Source of the DNA: an uncultured Saprospiraceae bacterium
GTDB taxonomy: Bacteria > Bacteroidota > Bacteroidia > Chitinophagales > Saprospiraceae
Length of the DNA stretch: 64,000 nucleotides
Direction of reading: 5' to 3'
Assembly: GCA_937980645.1 (NCBI GenBank)
Contig: CALJPQ010000002.1
Location: 1-64,000, forward strand
A program made the position numbers and the translations under genes. The notes under the pieces are model-generated. The model saw nothing but the letters and a program-made list of their open reading frames with translations. It made no database searches and was not told the origin of the DNA. The stretch's first letter is position 1; each line of letters starts with the position of its first letter. Below, one piece after another: positions 45,791 through 54,835 of this stretch.

Positions 45791-48553
45791 ATGAGGTATC
45801 TGGCTCAAATTCGATTTGCTTTGCTTTTTAGCCTGCTGTTGTGGGCTTGTTCCACTGCTTCAATGGCGCAACAAAAAGAGCTCCGGCTCCCGCCGGGTAT
45901 GCAAAAAATCACCTCAGTAGAAGGAATTACCGAGTACAGCCTGCCTAATGGCTTGCGTGTGCTGTTGTTCCCTGACCCGTCGAAACCCACCATCACGGTA
46001 AACATCACGTACAAAGTCGGCTCGCGCCACGAGAATTATGGCGAGACGGGCATGGCGCACCTGTTGGAGCATTTGGTCTTCAAAGGCACGCCGCGCCACC
46101 CCAACATCCCGCAGGAGCTGACCGAACGCGGCGCCCGTCCCAACGGCACGACGTGGTTCGACCGCACCAACTACTTCGAGACCTTCGAAGCCACCGAAGA
46201 CAACCTGCGCTGGGCACTCGACTTAGAAAGCGACCGCATGGTCAACTCTTTCATCGCCCGCAAGGACTTGGAGAGCGAGTTCTCCGTCGTGCGTAACGAG
46301 TACGAAATGGGCGAAAACAACCCCTACGGCGTACTCAACAAGCGCATGATGGCCGCCATGTTCCAGTGGCACAACTACGGCAAATCCACCATTGGTGAAA
46401 AGTCCGACATCGAGGGCGCGCCCATCGAGCGCCTGCAGGCATTTTATCGGCACTATTACCAGCCCGACAACGCCGTGCTCATCATTGCCGGCAAGATTGA
46501 CGAGCAGCGCACGCTGGAGCTCGTGCACCAGTACTTCGGCCCTATTCCCAAGCCTGAGCGCACGATTATCCCTACCTACACGCGCGAACCTGTTCAGGAC
46601 GGCGAGCGTCAGGTCGTGGTGCGCCGTGTAGGCGACGTACAGCTGTTTGCTGCGGCGTTCCGCACGCCGGCCGGCTCACATCCCGACTATGCCGCCTTAG
46701 TGGTGTTGGCCGACCTGCTCACCGACGACCCTACCGGCCGCCTGTACAAGGCCTTAGTGGAAACTAAAAAAGCCGTCTCTGTGTTCGGTTCCGCCAGCGG
46801 ATACGCTGAGGGCGGCGTTACAGGTTTCACGGCAGAGGTGGCCTCAGACCAGTCGCTCGACGAGGTGAAGAGCATCCTGCTGACCGAATTAGAAAAGCTG
46901 AAAACCACCCCGCCCACGCGCGACGAAGTAGAACAGGCCAAAACGCGCCTGCTCAAAAACTGGGAATTGGCCTTCCGCCAATCCGACCGCATCGGCATCA
47001 GCCTGAGCAACTATATCGGCACGGGCGACTGGCGATTAGCCTTCCTCTACCGCGACCGCGTTGAGAAAGTAACCCCTGAAGACGTGGCCCGCGTTGCCGC
47101 CTACTATTTTAAAGAAGCCAACCGCACGCTGGGCTTCTTCATTCCAGACAAGAACCCCGACCGCGTCGAGGTGCCGCCGGCGCCCGATGTAGCGGAAATG
47201 CTCAAGGACTACAAGGGCCGCACGGCCATTGCCCAGGGCGAAGACTTTGACCCCAGCCCCGACAACATCGAGCGGCGCACCACGCGCGGACAATTGCCCA
47301 ACGGCATGAAATACGCCTTGCTGCCTAAAAAGACCCGCGGCGAAAGCGTCAACGTAGTCATGACCGTGTACATGGGCGACCTCAAAAGCCTCAACGGCTT
47401 AGTTACCGTGGGCAGCATGACCGCCGCCATGCTCAACCGGGGCACGCAAAAACGCTCGCTGGCCGAGCTGAAGGCCGAGCAAGATCGCCTCAAGGCGCGC
47501 ATCTCCATCAGCGGTGGCGCCTCCTCCGCGCGCGTCAGCATCGAAACCGACCGCGCACACGTGGCCGAGGCTATCCGCCTGGCCGGCGAAATGCTCCGCC
47601 AGCCGTCGTTCCCGGCTGAGGAGTTCGAGAAATTGAAAAAGGAGTACATCACCCGCTTAGAGTCGCAAAAAAGCGACCCAATGGCCCTGGCTGCTAATAC
47701 CTACAACCGCCTGTCCAGGCCTCAATACCCTGTGGGTGACCCGCGCCGCGCCACCACCATCGAGGAAGACATCGCCGCCGCACAGGCCGTTACGCTGGAG
47801 CAGGTGCGCGACTTTTATCACCGCTTCTACGGCGCCAGTTACGCTACCTGTGCTGTCGTAGGAGATTTTGATCAGGAGGAAATCGAAAAAGCCCTGAGCG
47901 AAACCTTCAGCGACTGGAAAAGCCGTACCCCCTACGTGCGCATCGCCCAGGACTACGAGCCAGTGCCCGTCAAGGCGGAAACCGTGCTCACACCCGATAA
48001 GCCCAATGCCACCTACTTTGCCGGTCTGGGCTTCCCCATGCGCAACGACGACCCCGATTATCCGGCCCTCGTGCTGGGCGGGCAGATCATCGGCGGAGGC
48101 TTTCTCAATTCGCGCTTAGCCACGCGCATCCGCCAAAAGGACGGCCTCAGCTACAGCGTCAGCGCCAACTTCAGCGCCAGCGCCTTAGACAAATCGGGCA
48201 GCTTCTTCGCTTTCATGATTTATAACCCCGCCAACCTGGCGCGCTTAGAAACGGCTTTCCGCGAGGAAATCGAGCGCGTCGTGCGCGACGGCTTCACCGC
48301 CGATGAAATCGAAGCTGCCCGAACCGGATGGCTCAAATCGCGCCGCGTGGACCGCTCCTCTGACGGCGCCTTAGCTCAACTACTCAATAATTACTTAGCC
48401 TGGGGACGCACTCTGAAATGGGATGCCGAACTGGAGCAGAAGGTCGAAAAACTCACTCCTGAACAGGTCGGCCAAACGGTTCGCAAGTATTTGGATTACA
48501 GCAAGCTGATTATCGTCAAGGCCGGCGATTTTGAAAAGAACACCGACCGCTGA
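45791..48553 (+). CDS. M16-family zinc peptidase, two-domain
   Basis: 920 residues from ATG 45791; the frame is open back to 45467 but the signal segment MRYLAQIRFALLFSLLLWACS begins here. The first half is catalytic: MAHLLEHLVFKGT holds the inverted zinc motif HxxEH, and EFSVVRNEYEMGENN supplies the distal Glu. The second half (from about GQLPNGMKYALLPKK) is the non-catalytic M16 partner, fused in one chain as in pitrilysin-like and PqqL-like proteins. A periplasmic or outer-membrane peptide-degrading role is predicted. SMAQQ could be a signal peptidase I site; a lipoprotein Cys at LLWAC is less likely because of the Trp. Confidence 0.92.
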   Translation: MRYLAQIRFALLFSLLLWACSTASMAQQKELRLPPGMQKITSVEGITEYSLPNGLRVLLFPDPSKPTITVNITYKVGSRHENYGETGMAHLLEHLVFKGTPRHPNIPQELTERGARPNGTTWFDRTNYFETFEATEDNLRWALDLESDRMVNSFIARKDLESEFSVVRNEYEMGENNPYGVLNKRMMAAMFQWHNYGKSTIGEKSDIEGAPIERLQAFYRHYYQPDNAVLIIAGKIDEQRTLELVHQYFGPIPKPERTIIPTYTREPVQDGERQVVVRRVGDVQLFAAAFRTPAGSHPDYAALVVLADLLTDDPTGRLYKALVETKKAVSVFGSASGYAEGGVTGFTAEVASDQSLDEVKSILLTELEKLKTTPPTRDEVEQAKTRLLKNWELAFRQSDRIGISLSNYIGTGDWRLAFLYRDRVEKVTPEDVARVAAYYFKEANRTLGFFIPDKNPDRVEVPPAPDVAEMLKDYKGRTAIAQGEDFDPSPDNIERRTTRGQLPNGMKYALLPKKTRGESVNVVMTVYMGDLKSLNGLVTVGSMTAAMLNRGTQKRSLAELKAEQDRLKARISISGGASSARVSIETDRAHVAEAIRLAGEMLRQPSFPAEEFEKLKKEYITRLESQKSDPMALAANTYNRLSRPQYPVGDPRRATTIEEDIAAAQAVTLEQVRDFYHRFYGASYATCAVVGDFDQEEIEKALSETFSDWKSRTPYVRIAQDYEPVPVKAETVLTPDKPNATYFAGLGFPMRNDDPDYPALVLGGQIIGGGFLNSRLATRIRQKDGLSYSVSANFSASALDKSGSFFAFMIYNPANLARLETAFREEIERVVRDGFTADEIEAARTGWLKSRRVDRSSDGALAQLLNNYLAWGRTLKWDAELEQKVEKLTPEQVGQTVRKYLDYSKLIIVKAGDFEKNTDR

Positions 48554-48686
48554 AGGACTTCTTGCGAAGGTAACCCGCCGCTGAGCACTATGGAAGCGAT
48601 TGGGTTGTCCCTAATGCTTTCGCGGAAGTTGGGAGAAGCCCATCTTTGCTCGCACAAGACATTCTCACTCACTTAACCTGATTTTT

Positions 48687-49463
48687 ATGTTGAAACCAGT
48701 AAAAACGTCCGTATGCACAGGAGCCCTGCTCCTGCTGATCTGTGCTGCCCTGCACGCTCAGCCTCAGGCCAAACCGCCTTCCCAGCAACGCCAGATCACC
48801 TACTGGACCTCCGGGGGCGACGGCGGTATCTTTTCATTAGCCACCGTGGAAATGAACGGGCGAGAAATACGACCTATTCTGCGCTGGTCGCCGGTATTCA
48901 ACTTCGGCAGCAACTTCAATTGGGATTTTGTTGAAAATGCCGGCGTTTTCTTAGGCTGGAATATTCGCAATATCGGCCTTATCACCCGGGACAACCCCAG
49001 CAGCAACGACCTGTTCAAACGCCGCATTTACATGCTCGGCCTGCCTTTAGGCATTAAATTAGGCAACATGCGCAACGGCCACTTCTTCTATTTCGGCGGT
49101 GAGGCGGGTCTTCCTCTTAATTACAAAGAGAAGTATTTCCCTGACGGCGATCGTCGAAGGAAGACGAAGTTCAACGAATGGTTTAGCGAACGCACGCCGC
49201 AATTCACCACGGCTGCCTTCGCTGGCTTCCACTTCCGCAAGTCGCTCAACGTCAAGGTACAGTATTTCTTCAACAACTTCTTTAACCCAGACTTCACCAC
49301 CACCAACGGTCAGGGCGGAGAACTTCAGCCGTATAAAAACTATCGGGCAAACATCTTCTTCATCACGTTTGGCTTCGACTTCTCCAACAAACGCGCACCG
49401 CGTGGTGAGCAGCAACAGCAACGCAACCGCCCGCAACAGAGACAGCGCAGCACTGCGCCGTAA
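48687..49463 (+). CDS. hypothetical outer-membrane beta-barrel protein
   Basis: 258 residues. Signal peptide to about LHAQ, then alternating amphipathic strands rich in aromatics (FNFGSNFNWDFVENAGVFLG, GHFFYFGGEAGLPLNYK, VKVQYFFNNFFNPDF, NIFFITFGFDFSNK), a pattern of 8-stranded outer-membrane barrels. The C-terminus after the last strand is a Gln/Arg-rich tail (EQQQQRNRPQQRQRS), so it does not end in the usual aromatic. No family assigned. It is about 130 bases behind the M16 gene and could be read from the same transcript. A hairpin at 49475-49509 follows the stop. Confidence 0.65.
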   Translation: MLKPVKTSVCTGALLLLICAALHAQPQAKPPSQQRQITYWTSGGDGGIFSLATVEMNGREIRPILRWSPVFNFGSNFNWDFVENAGVFLGWNIRNIGLITRDNPSSNDLFKRRIYMLGLPLGIKLGNMRNGHFFYFGGEAGLPLNYKEKYFPDGDRRRKTKFNEWFSERTPQFTTAAFAGFHFRKSLNVKVQYFFNNFFNPDFTTTNGQGGELQPYKNYRANIFFITFGFDFSNKRAPRGEQQQQRNRPQQRQRSTAP

Positions 49464-49474
49464 CGACACACACC

Positions 49475-49509
49475 GAGATGACATCTCCCTGAAAAAGAGG
49501 TGTCATCTC
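49475..49509 (+). other. hairpin after the barrel gene, no U-tract
   Basis: GAGATGACA/TGTCATCTC with inner CTC/GAG and a wobble, 13-bp stem. The downstream bases are AAAACAAC, so it is not a classical terminator; it may protect the mRNA 3' end. Confidence 0.5.
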
Positions 49510-49629
49510 AAAACAACAAGGCTAAGCACACGCCAGGTAAAACGCTGCACTTTGGCACGATTTTTCGAGCCCAAAAGGCGGCAAAGAGCTTAGCATTTGA
49601 TTGGTTAATTGTTTTCATGGTTATGTTGC

Positions 49630-49664
49630 GCCATTTCGTCGAAAGACGGGATGGCTTTTTTTTT
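49630..49664 (+). terminator. strong rho-independent terminator just upstream of proC
   Basis: GCCATTTCGTC, loop GAAA, GACGGGATGGC: 11-bp stem with two T-G wobbles, then nine T. It lies 38 bases before the proC ATG, about 165 bases after the barrel gene, so it may be a leader attenuator or an insulating terminator. Confidence 0.85.
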
Positions 49665-49702
49665 GCAGCGCATTTCGACCGGTAAAGAAATTCTTCTTTC
49701 TC

Positions 49703-50515
49703 ATGAGAATTCTCATCCTTGGAGGCGGAAACATGGGCCTGACGTATGCGCAGAGTTTTCTGCGCAGCCACATTGTTACGCCCGACAGCTTAACCATCCT
49801 GTGCCGCACGGCGGAGCGGGCCACAGCCCTTGAGGCAACGCACGAGGGCCGTTTCACAACCGTACCCGAGCGCTGCGTACCGGCGGCAGATCTGGCCATT
49901 TTGGCGGTGAAGCCGCAAGATGCGCCGGATCTGTTTGCGCAAATCCGGCATCTGACTTCTCCCGGCCAGGTGTGGCTGAGCATCATGGCCGGAGTTCGCA
50001 TGGCTACGGTGGCTGAGGCTTTGGGCGTGCGCAAAGTGGTGCGTGCCATGCCGAATCTGCCGGCCCAGATTGGTGCCGGCGTAACGGCCTTCACCGCCAC
50101 GGAAGACGTTACGCGCATTGAACTGGTCATGGTGCAAAATCTGCTCAGCACTACCGGCAAAACACTCTATGTAGAGCGCGAAGCCCTGCTGGATGCGGCC
50201 ACGGCCATCTCCGGTTCCGGACCAGCTTATGTGTATTTTTTTATGAACGCCATGATAGAGGCGGCTCAGCGCATGGGTTTTTCGCCTTCCGAAGCCGAAC
50301 TGCTCGTAGCCCAAACGTTCACGGGTGCGGTGGATCTGTACAACAAAGCCGACTTTAGCTGTGAGCAGTGGATTGGAAAAGTGGCCTCTAAGGGTGGTAC
50401 GACGGAAGCAGCTTTACGCGTCTTTGCGCAAACACAGCTGCATGACCATATTCATGCCGGCTTGAGCGCCGCGTGGAAACGCGCACAAGAATTGGGCGCT
50501 CTGGAAAAAACATAA
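49703..50515 (+). CDS. proC: pyrroline-5-carboxylate reductase
   Basis: 270 residues from ATG 49703 (the open frame begins at 49601, but the upstream 34 codons run through the terminator hairpin). NADPH motif ILILGGGNMGLTYAQ, AVKPQD, VVRAMPNLPAQIGAGVTA, and the catalytic-region signature ISGSGPAYVYFFMNAMIEAA are all typical; KGGTTEAAL closes the family pattern. It makes proline from pyrroline-5-carboxylate. The gene is preceded closely by a terminator, so either transcription starts in the 38 bases between, or the terminator is regulated. Confidence 0.95.
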   Translation: MRILILGGGNMGLTYAQSFLRSHIVTPDSLTILCRTAERATALEATHEGRFTTVPERCVPAADLAILAVKPQDAPDLFAQIRHLTSPGQVWLSIMAGVRMATVAEALGVRKVVRAMPNLPAQIGAGVTAFTATEDVTRIELVMVQNLLSTTGKTLYVEREALLDAATAISGSGPAYVYFFMNAMIEAAQRMGFSPSEAELLVAQTFTGAVDLYNKADFSCEQWIGKVASKGGTTEAALRVFAQTQLHDHIHAGLSAAWKRAQELGALEKT

Positions 50516-50602
50516 TAGCGATGCTTTCGCCTCTCTTTGGCAGAGGCAAACATCAGAGACTATACCTCCCGGCCCCTTACGTTTCATAATCTCTTATTTC
50601 TT

Positions 50603-53600
50603 ATGCAAAATTGTTTACTTCTCCCGCTGATTTTATTACTGCAAATAGCAGCCTCTGGGCAGCCGTGTCTGCTCCTGGCCACTGATGATTTCAACTATAC
50701 CTCCGGTATGCCCCTACACGACCAACAAGGCGGTAGCGGTTGGGCGGCGCCCTGGTACGTTCAGAACTTTAATACCACCCTGCCCGGCTACCAGGCGTCT
50801 GACGGCTCGCTCACACATGGCGCCTTGCGTACTAGTGGCGGTCAGGCCCATGGCGGACGCGAATACCTGACCGCCGGGCGCTTGCTCGACACAGACCCTA
50901 ACGGCCCGTTCGCCGACTACATCCTGCCTGGCAGCGAGGCTATCGGAACCCGCAAGGGTACTACCCTGTGGATGAGCGCACTGCTGCGCAAAACCCAAAA
51001 CAACAGCCAGTCCCTCTTCGCCGGCATTCACAGCGAAGCCCTCGCCTGGTGCAACGACTGCACGCAGCGGCGCGTAGAATTTGGCTACTTCGAAGGCCAT
51101 AGCGACGTGGGCGGCCAACGCCGTTGGACCCTCCGCATCGGCAACAGTTATTATCCCACTACTGTGCCCGTAACCATTGGTACGACGGCCTTTTTTGTCC
51201 TGAAGTTGACGTTTTTAGACCAGCACACCGCTGTTGAATTGTTTGTCAATCCGCCCACATTGGGTACCGCTGGCCCGCCTCCGACGCCAACCATTGCTCA
51301 AAACACACCCGATCCTTTCCTCTTCCGAAGCGTACACCTCTACTTAGGCAACAGCCCTAACAACGGCGCTGCCGATGAAATTCGGCTGGCCAAATCTTAC
51401 GCCTGCGTTGCGCCTGACAACAGCGTAACCCTCGACCTGCCGCCTGTGGCCGTCATCACGGTGTCGCCTACCGATGGCATTGCGCCGCTCACGGTCAGTT
51501 TTTCGGCGGCGGCCAGCTACGACCCCGAAGGGCTGCCACTTGCCAGTTACCTGTGGGACTTCGGCGACGGCTCGCCCACCGCTACCGGTGTGAGCCAGGT
51601 ACATACCTACACGGTATTGGGCCAGCTGCCGGTGCGGCTCACTGTGCGCGATGCTGCGGGTCAACAGCATACGGTAACACGTCTTATTACCGTGCGTCGG
51701 CCCGATGGCACCTTCCCGTGCCAGAGCAGCTTTGCGCTCGAGCAGCCGGCCACCTGCTCCGGCACGGGTGGCATCCTGCGCGTCAACAACGGCACGGCGG
51801 CCTACACACTGCGCAACGCCAGCGGTACCGTGCTGACGCCTGTGAACATCAACGAGTTCCACAACCTGATTGCCGGCACCTACACCTACGAAGCCACCAG
51901 CCCCGAAGGCTGCGCCGACCGCTACACGTTGTGCGTCCCCGTGGATAGCACTACCTGTCCGGGCTGGCAACCCGCCGCCTGCCGCATGGCTATCGGCACC
52001 AACCTGAGCGGCTTCGCCGACTGGGTGCCCGAACGCCCACTGCGCAACCGCATGAAACACGTGCGGCCCAACATCGTGGCTTACAACGACGCCTGCTACT
52101 GCTGGAGCAACGGCAACGAAAACCTCATCGCCCGAACGCCCGACGGTTATCCCACTCATATCCCGCAAATGGCCAACGGCGTGCCCAACAAAGTGCGCTA
52201 CGTCGTCTCTACCGAAGGCGCCAATCTGCCCCCCGGACCTTACGTGCTACTGTTCGACGGGCAGGGCACCATCACCGTCAGCGGAAACGCCACCGCCGTC
52301 AGCAGCACACCCGGCCGCCTGCAGTTCAACGTAACCGGCACCGATATTGTCATCCTGAACATCGAGGCCTCACAGGCCGGCAACCCTGTGCGCAACTTCC
52401 GCCTCCTGCGCTTGCAGGACGAGTTGGTCAATCTGGAGGAAAATCCCTTCTACGAGGTCTTTTTAGAAAAAATTGCTCCCTTCCAGGCCCTGCGCTTCAT
52501 GGATTGGGGCGCTACTAATAATAATCCCGTACGCCATTGGCACGAACGTACCCCACTCAACTATTTCACCTATGGAACACCTCAAGGCGTACCTTACGAG
52601 GTCATGATTGCCCTGGCCAACCAGACAAAAAAAGACGTCTGGATCTGCGTGCCGCATGCTGCTGACGACGAGTACATCACGCGCATGGCCGAACTCTTTC
52701 GCGACCGCTTAGACACTTCGCGCACCATCTACCTGGAATACAGCAACGAGGTGTGGAACTGGATCTTCGATCAGGCCCAATACAACGATCAGAACCGGCC
52801 GGCTAACCTCAACTACGGCCGGGCTATGGCCGAAAAGGCCGGGCATGTCTTTCGCATCTGGCATCAGGTCTTCGGCTCCCGCAAACACCGCGTCAAGCGC
52901 GTGCTGGGCCTTCAAGCCGGCTTTAACTACCTCAATGAGCAAATCCTGGCGCAACTGCCCCCATCCGAATGGGACTACGGCTCGCCGACCAGCTATATCG
53001 GACTCGACCACTCCGGCGACGGCAAACCCGTCCTGCACGCCGGCAGCACCGTGGACGACATCCTCACCAACGCGCGCAACCATTGGGCCGAATTTCGGCC
53101 CTTCGTACGGCAGGACTATTTCAACGTCCAGCTCTACGGTAAAGAGGTCGTCAATTACGAAGGCGGCCAGCATTTCGTGGGCAATGTCTTCGGCATTCCT
53201 TATCCCTATCAGCAGGCCATGTGGGATGCCCAGTACAGCCCAGGCATTTACGCCCTGTACAACGACATGCTCGATACTATCCGGGCCTGGGGCAGCCGCC
53301 TGTTTGGCAACTTCAGCTTAGCCTCCTCTCAGGAAAGCGTCTATGGCTCCTGGGGGGTGCTCAACGACATTGACCTGCAGCCGCCTTACCTGCAAACGGC
53401 TCCCAAGTACCAGGCTCTGCTGGACAACCTGTGTGCCGACACAACAACACGCGCAACCGTGCCAACACAGTCGAATACAGCGGCGTTGCTCGTCCTTCCG
53501 AACCCAACCTCAGGCACCTTCAACATTCAGTTTGCGCTCGAGCAGGCCGGGCCAGTGCATTTGCAGGTGTATGATCCATCCGGGCGTCTGTTGTGGGAAC

Positions 53601-53731
53601 AGGCGCGCCATCTGCCCGGTGGTGAACACCAGTGGCCAGTGGTGCTGACGGCCGCGCCGTCCGGACTCTATCGGGTAATACTATGGACTGGACACAGCAA
53701 AGTGCGCTCGGCATATGTGCAGGTGCGGTGA
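50603..53731 (+). CDS. type IX-secreted PKD protein with GH-A-like barrel
   Basis: 1042 residues from ATG 50603. Signal peptide to about AASGQ; an N-terminal lectin-like beta domain (DDFNYTSGMPLHDQQGGSGW); a PKD domain near residues 285-370 (FSAAASYDPEG, YLWDFGDGSPTATG); a region GTNLSGFADWVPERPLRN; then a barrel with RFMDWGATNNN, IALANQTKKDVWICVPHAA and YLEYSNEVWNWIFDQ. The NE pair in SNEVWN matches the acid/base position of clan GH-A glycosidases, and VVNYEGGQHF could carry the nucleophile. A type A sorting domain ends the protein (VLPNPTSGTFNIQF, LQVYDPSGRLLW). I infer a secreted polysaccharide-active enzyme; the substrate is unknown. Confidence 0.75.
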   Translation: MQNCLLLPLILLLQIAASGQPCLLLATDDFNYTSGMPLHDQQGGSGWAAPWYVQNFNTTLPGYQASDGSLTHGALRTSGGQAHGGREYLTAGRLLDTDPNGPFADYILPGSEAIGTRKGTTLWMSALLRKTQNNSQSLFAGIHSEALAWCNDCTQRRVEFGYFEGHSDVGGQRRWTLRIGNSYYPTTVPVTIGTTAFFVLKLTFLDQHTAVELFVNPPTLGTAGPPPTPTIAQNTPDPFLFRSVHLYLGNSPNNGAADEIRLAKSYACVAPDNSVTLDLPPVAVITVSPTDGIAPLTVSFSAAASYDPEGLPLASYLWDFGDGSPTATGVSQVHTYTVLGQLPVRLTVRDAAGQQHTVTRLITVRRPDGTFPCQSSFALEQPATCSGTGGILRVNNGTAAYTLRNASGTVLTPVNINEFHNLIAGTYTYEATSPEGCADRYTLCVPVDSTTCPGWQPAACRMAIGTNLSGFADWVPERPLRNRMKHVRPNIVAYNDACYCWSNGNENLIARTPDGYPTHIPQMANGVPNKVRYVVSTEGANLPPGPYVLLFDGQGTITVSGNATAVSSTPGRLQFNVTGTDIVILNIEASQAGNPVRNFRLLRLQDELVNLEENPFYEVFLEKIAPFQALRFMDWGATNNNPVRHWHERTPLNYFTYGTPQGVPYEVMIALANQTKKDVWICVPHAADDEYITRMAELFRDRLDTSRTIYLEYSNEVWNWIFDQAQYNDQNRPANLNYGRAMAEKAGHVFRIWHQVFGSRKHRVKRVLGLQAGFNYLNEQILAQLPPSEWDYGSPTSYIGLDHSGDGKPVLHAGSTVDDILTNARNHWAEFRPFVRQDYFNVQLYGKEVVNYEGGQHFVGNVFGIPYPYQQAMWDAQYSPGIYALYNDMLDTIRAWGSRLFGNFSLASSQESVYGSWGVLNDIDLQPPYLQTAPKYQALLDNLCADTTTRATVPTQSNTAALLVLPNPTSGTFNIQFALEQAGPVHLQVYDPSGRLLWEQARHLPGGEHQWPVVLTAAPSGLYRVILWTGHSKVRSAYVQVR

Positions 53732-53811
53732 GCGGAAGGGCTTTGCCGAGGCCGCTCTATAGGCGTTGCGGCATCGTTGAAAAACACCCAAACCGCATCG
53801 TCTTACCCTAC

Positions 53812-53841
53812 TTGTTGCTTGAGCGGATGCCTCTACCTTTG
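53812..53841 (+). promoter_or_regulatory. promoter of trxB copy 2
   Basis: TTG (53812-53814), exactly 19 bases, TACCTTTG (53834-53841), 8 bases to ATG 53850. The layout and much of the sequence match the trxB copy-1 promoter, including the upstream aaaaacacccaaac. Confidence 0.75.
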
Positions 53842-53849
53842 TCGCCGCT

Positions 53850-54782
53850 ATGGAAAAAGTGAAATGTTTAATTATCGGCTCTGGCCCGGCCGGCTATACG
53901 GCCGCCATCTATGCGGCGCGCGCGGGCCTCAAACCCGTTATGTACACCGGCCCTCAACCCGGCGGGCAGCTCATGATCACAACCGAAGTGGAAAACTATC
54001 CGGGCTACCCCGAAGGGCGCACCGGCCCTGAAATGATGGACGACTTCCGCCGGCAGGCCGAGCGCTTTGGCACTGACATTCGCAACGAAATGATCGTGCG
54101 CGTGGACTTCTCCGACCCCAAGCTGCATAAGGTATGGTCGGAGAGCGGCCACGAAATCCACTCACCCACTGTCATCATTGCTACGGGCGCCAGCGCCAAA
54201 TGGCTGGGTATCCCCGGTGAGGAGCGCCTGCAAAATGCTGGCGTGTCGGCCTGCGCCGTGTGCGATGGCTTCTTCTTCCGCAACCAGGAGGTGGCCGTCG
54301 TCGGGGGCGGCGATACGGCGGCTGAGGAGAGCACCTATCTGGCCAAAATTTGCACCAAAGTGCACCTGTTGGTGCGCCGCGACGAAATGCGCGCCTCCAA
54401 GATTATGCAGCAGCGCGTGCTTAACACGCCCAACATCGAGGTGCATTGGAACACTGAGGCCGAAGAGATACTGGGCGACCAGGTCGTCGAGGGCGTCCGT
54501 GTCGTCAATAACAAAACCGGCGAGCACACCGTGTTGCCTGTAACTGGCTTTTTCGTCGCTATCGGCCACAAACCCAACACGGACATCTTCCGCGATTGGC
54601 TCGAGTTGGACGAAAGCGGCTACATCATCACCACACCCGGCCGCACGACGACCAAAATACCCGGCGTCTTTGCCTGTGGCGACGCGCAGGATAAAGTCTA
54701 TCGCCAGGCTGTTACGGCTGCCGGCACGGGTTGCATGGCCGCACTGGATGCCGAGCGCTACCTGGTGCAGCAGGGCTACTAA
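53850..54782 (+). CDS. trxB: thioredoxin reductase, copy 2
   Basis: 310 residues, colinear with copy 1. FAD motif IIGSGPAGYTAAIYAARAG, Cys135/Cys138 in CAVCDGFFF, NADPH motif VVGGGDTAAEES and the final GVFACGDAQDKVYRQAV are unchanged. By my count about 19 positions differ, mostly conservative (I/V, D/E), with small clusters at residues 91-95 and near GEHTVLPV. Both copies should therefore be active. It lies 14 kb away from carbonic anhydrase copy 2, whereas copy 1 is adjacent to carbonic anhydrase copy 1. Confidence 0.96.
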   Translation: MEKVKCLIIGSGPAGYTAAIYAARAGLKPVMYTGPQPGGQLMITTEVENYPGYPEGRTGPEMMDDFRRQAERFGTDIRNEMIVRVDFSDPKLHKVWSESGHEIHSPTVIIATGASAKWLGIPGEERLQNAGVSACAVCDGFFFRNQEVAVVGGGDTAAEESTYLAKICTKVHLLVRRDEMRASKIMQQRVLNTPNIEVHWNTEAEEILGDQVVEGVRVVNNKTGEHTVLPVTGFFVAIGHKPNTDIFRDWLELDESGYIITTPGRTTTKIPGVFACGDAQDKVYRQAVTAAGTGCMAALDAERYLVQQGY

Positions 54783-54835
54783 CAGTACTCTATCGGGCCT
54801 TGATGGCCTAAAATTATCGGGGCAATTGGGTTTGA

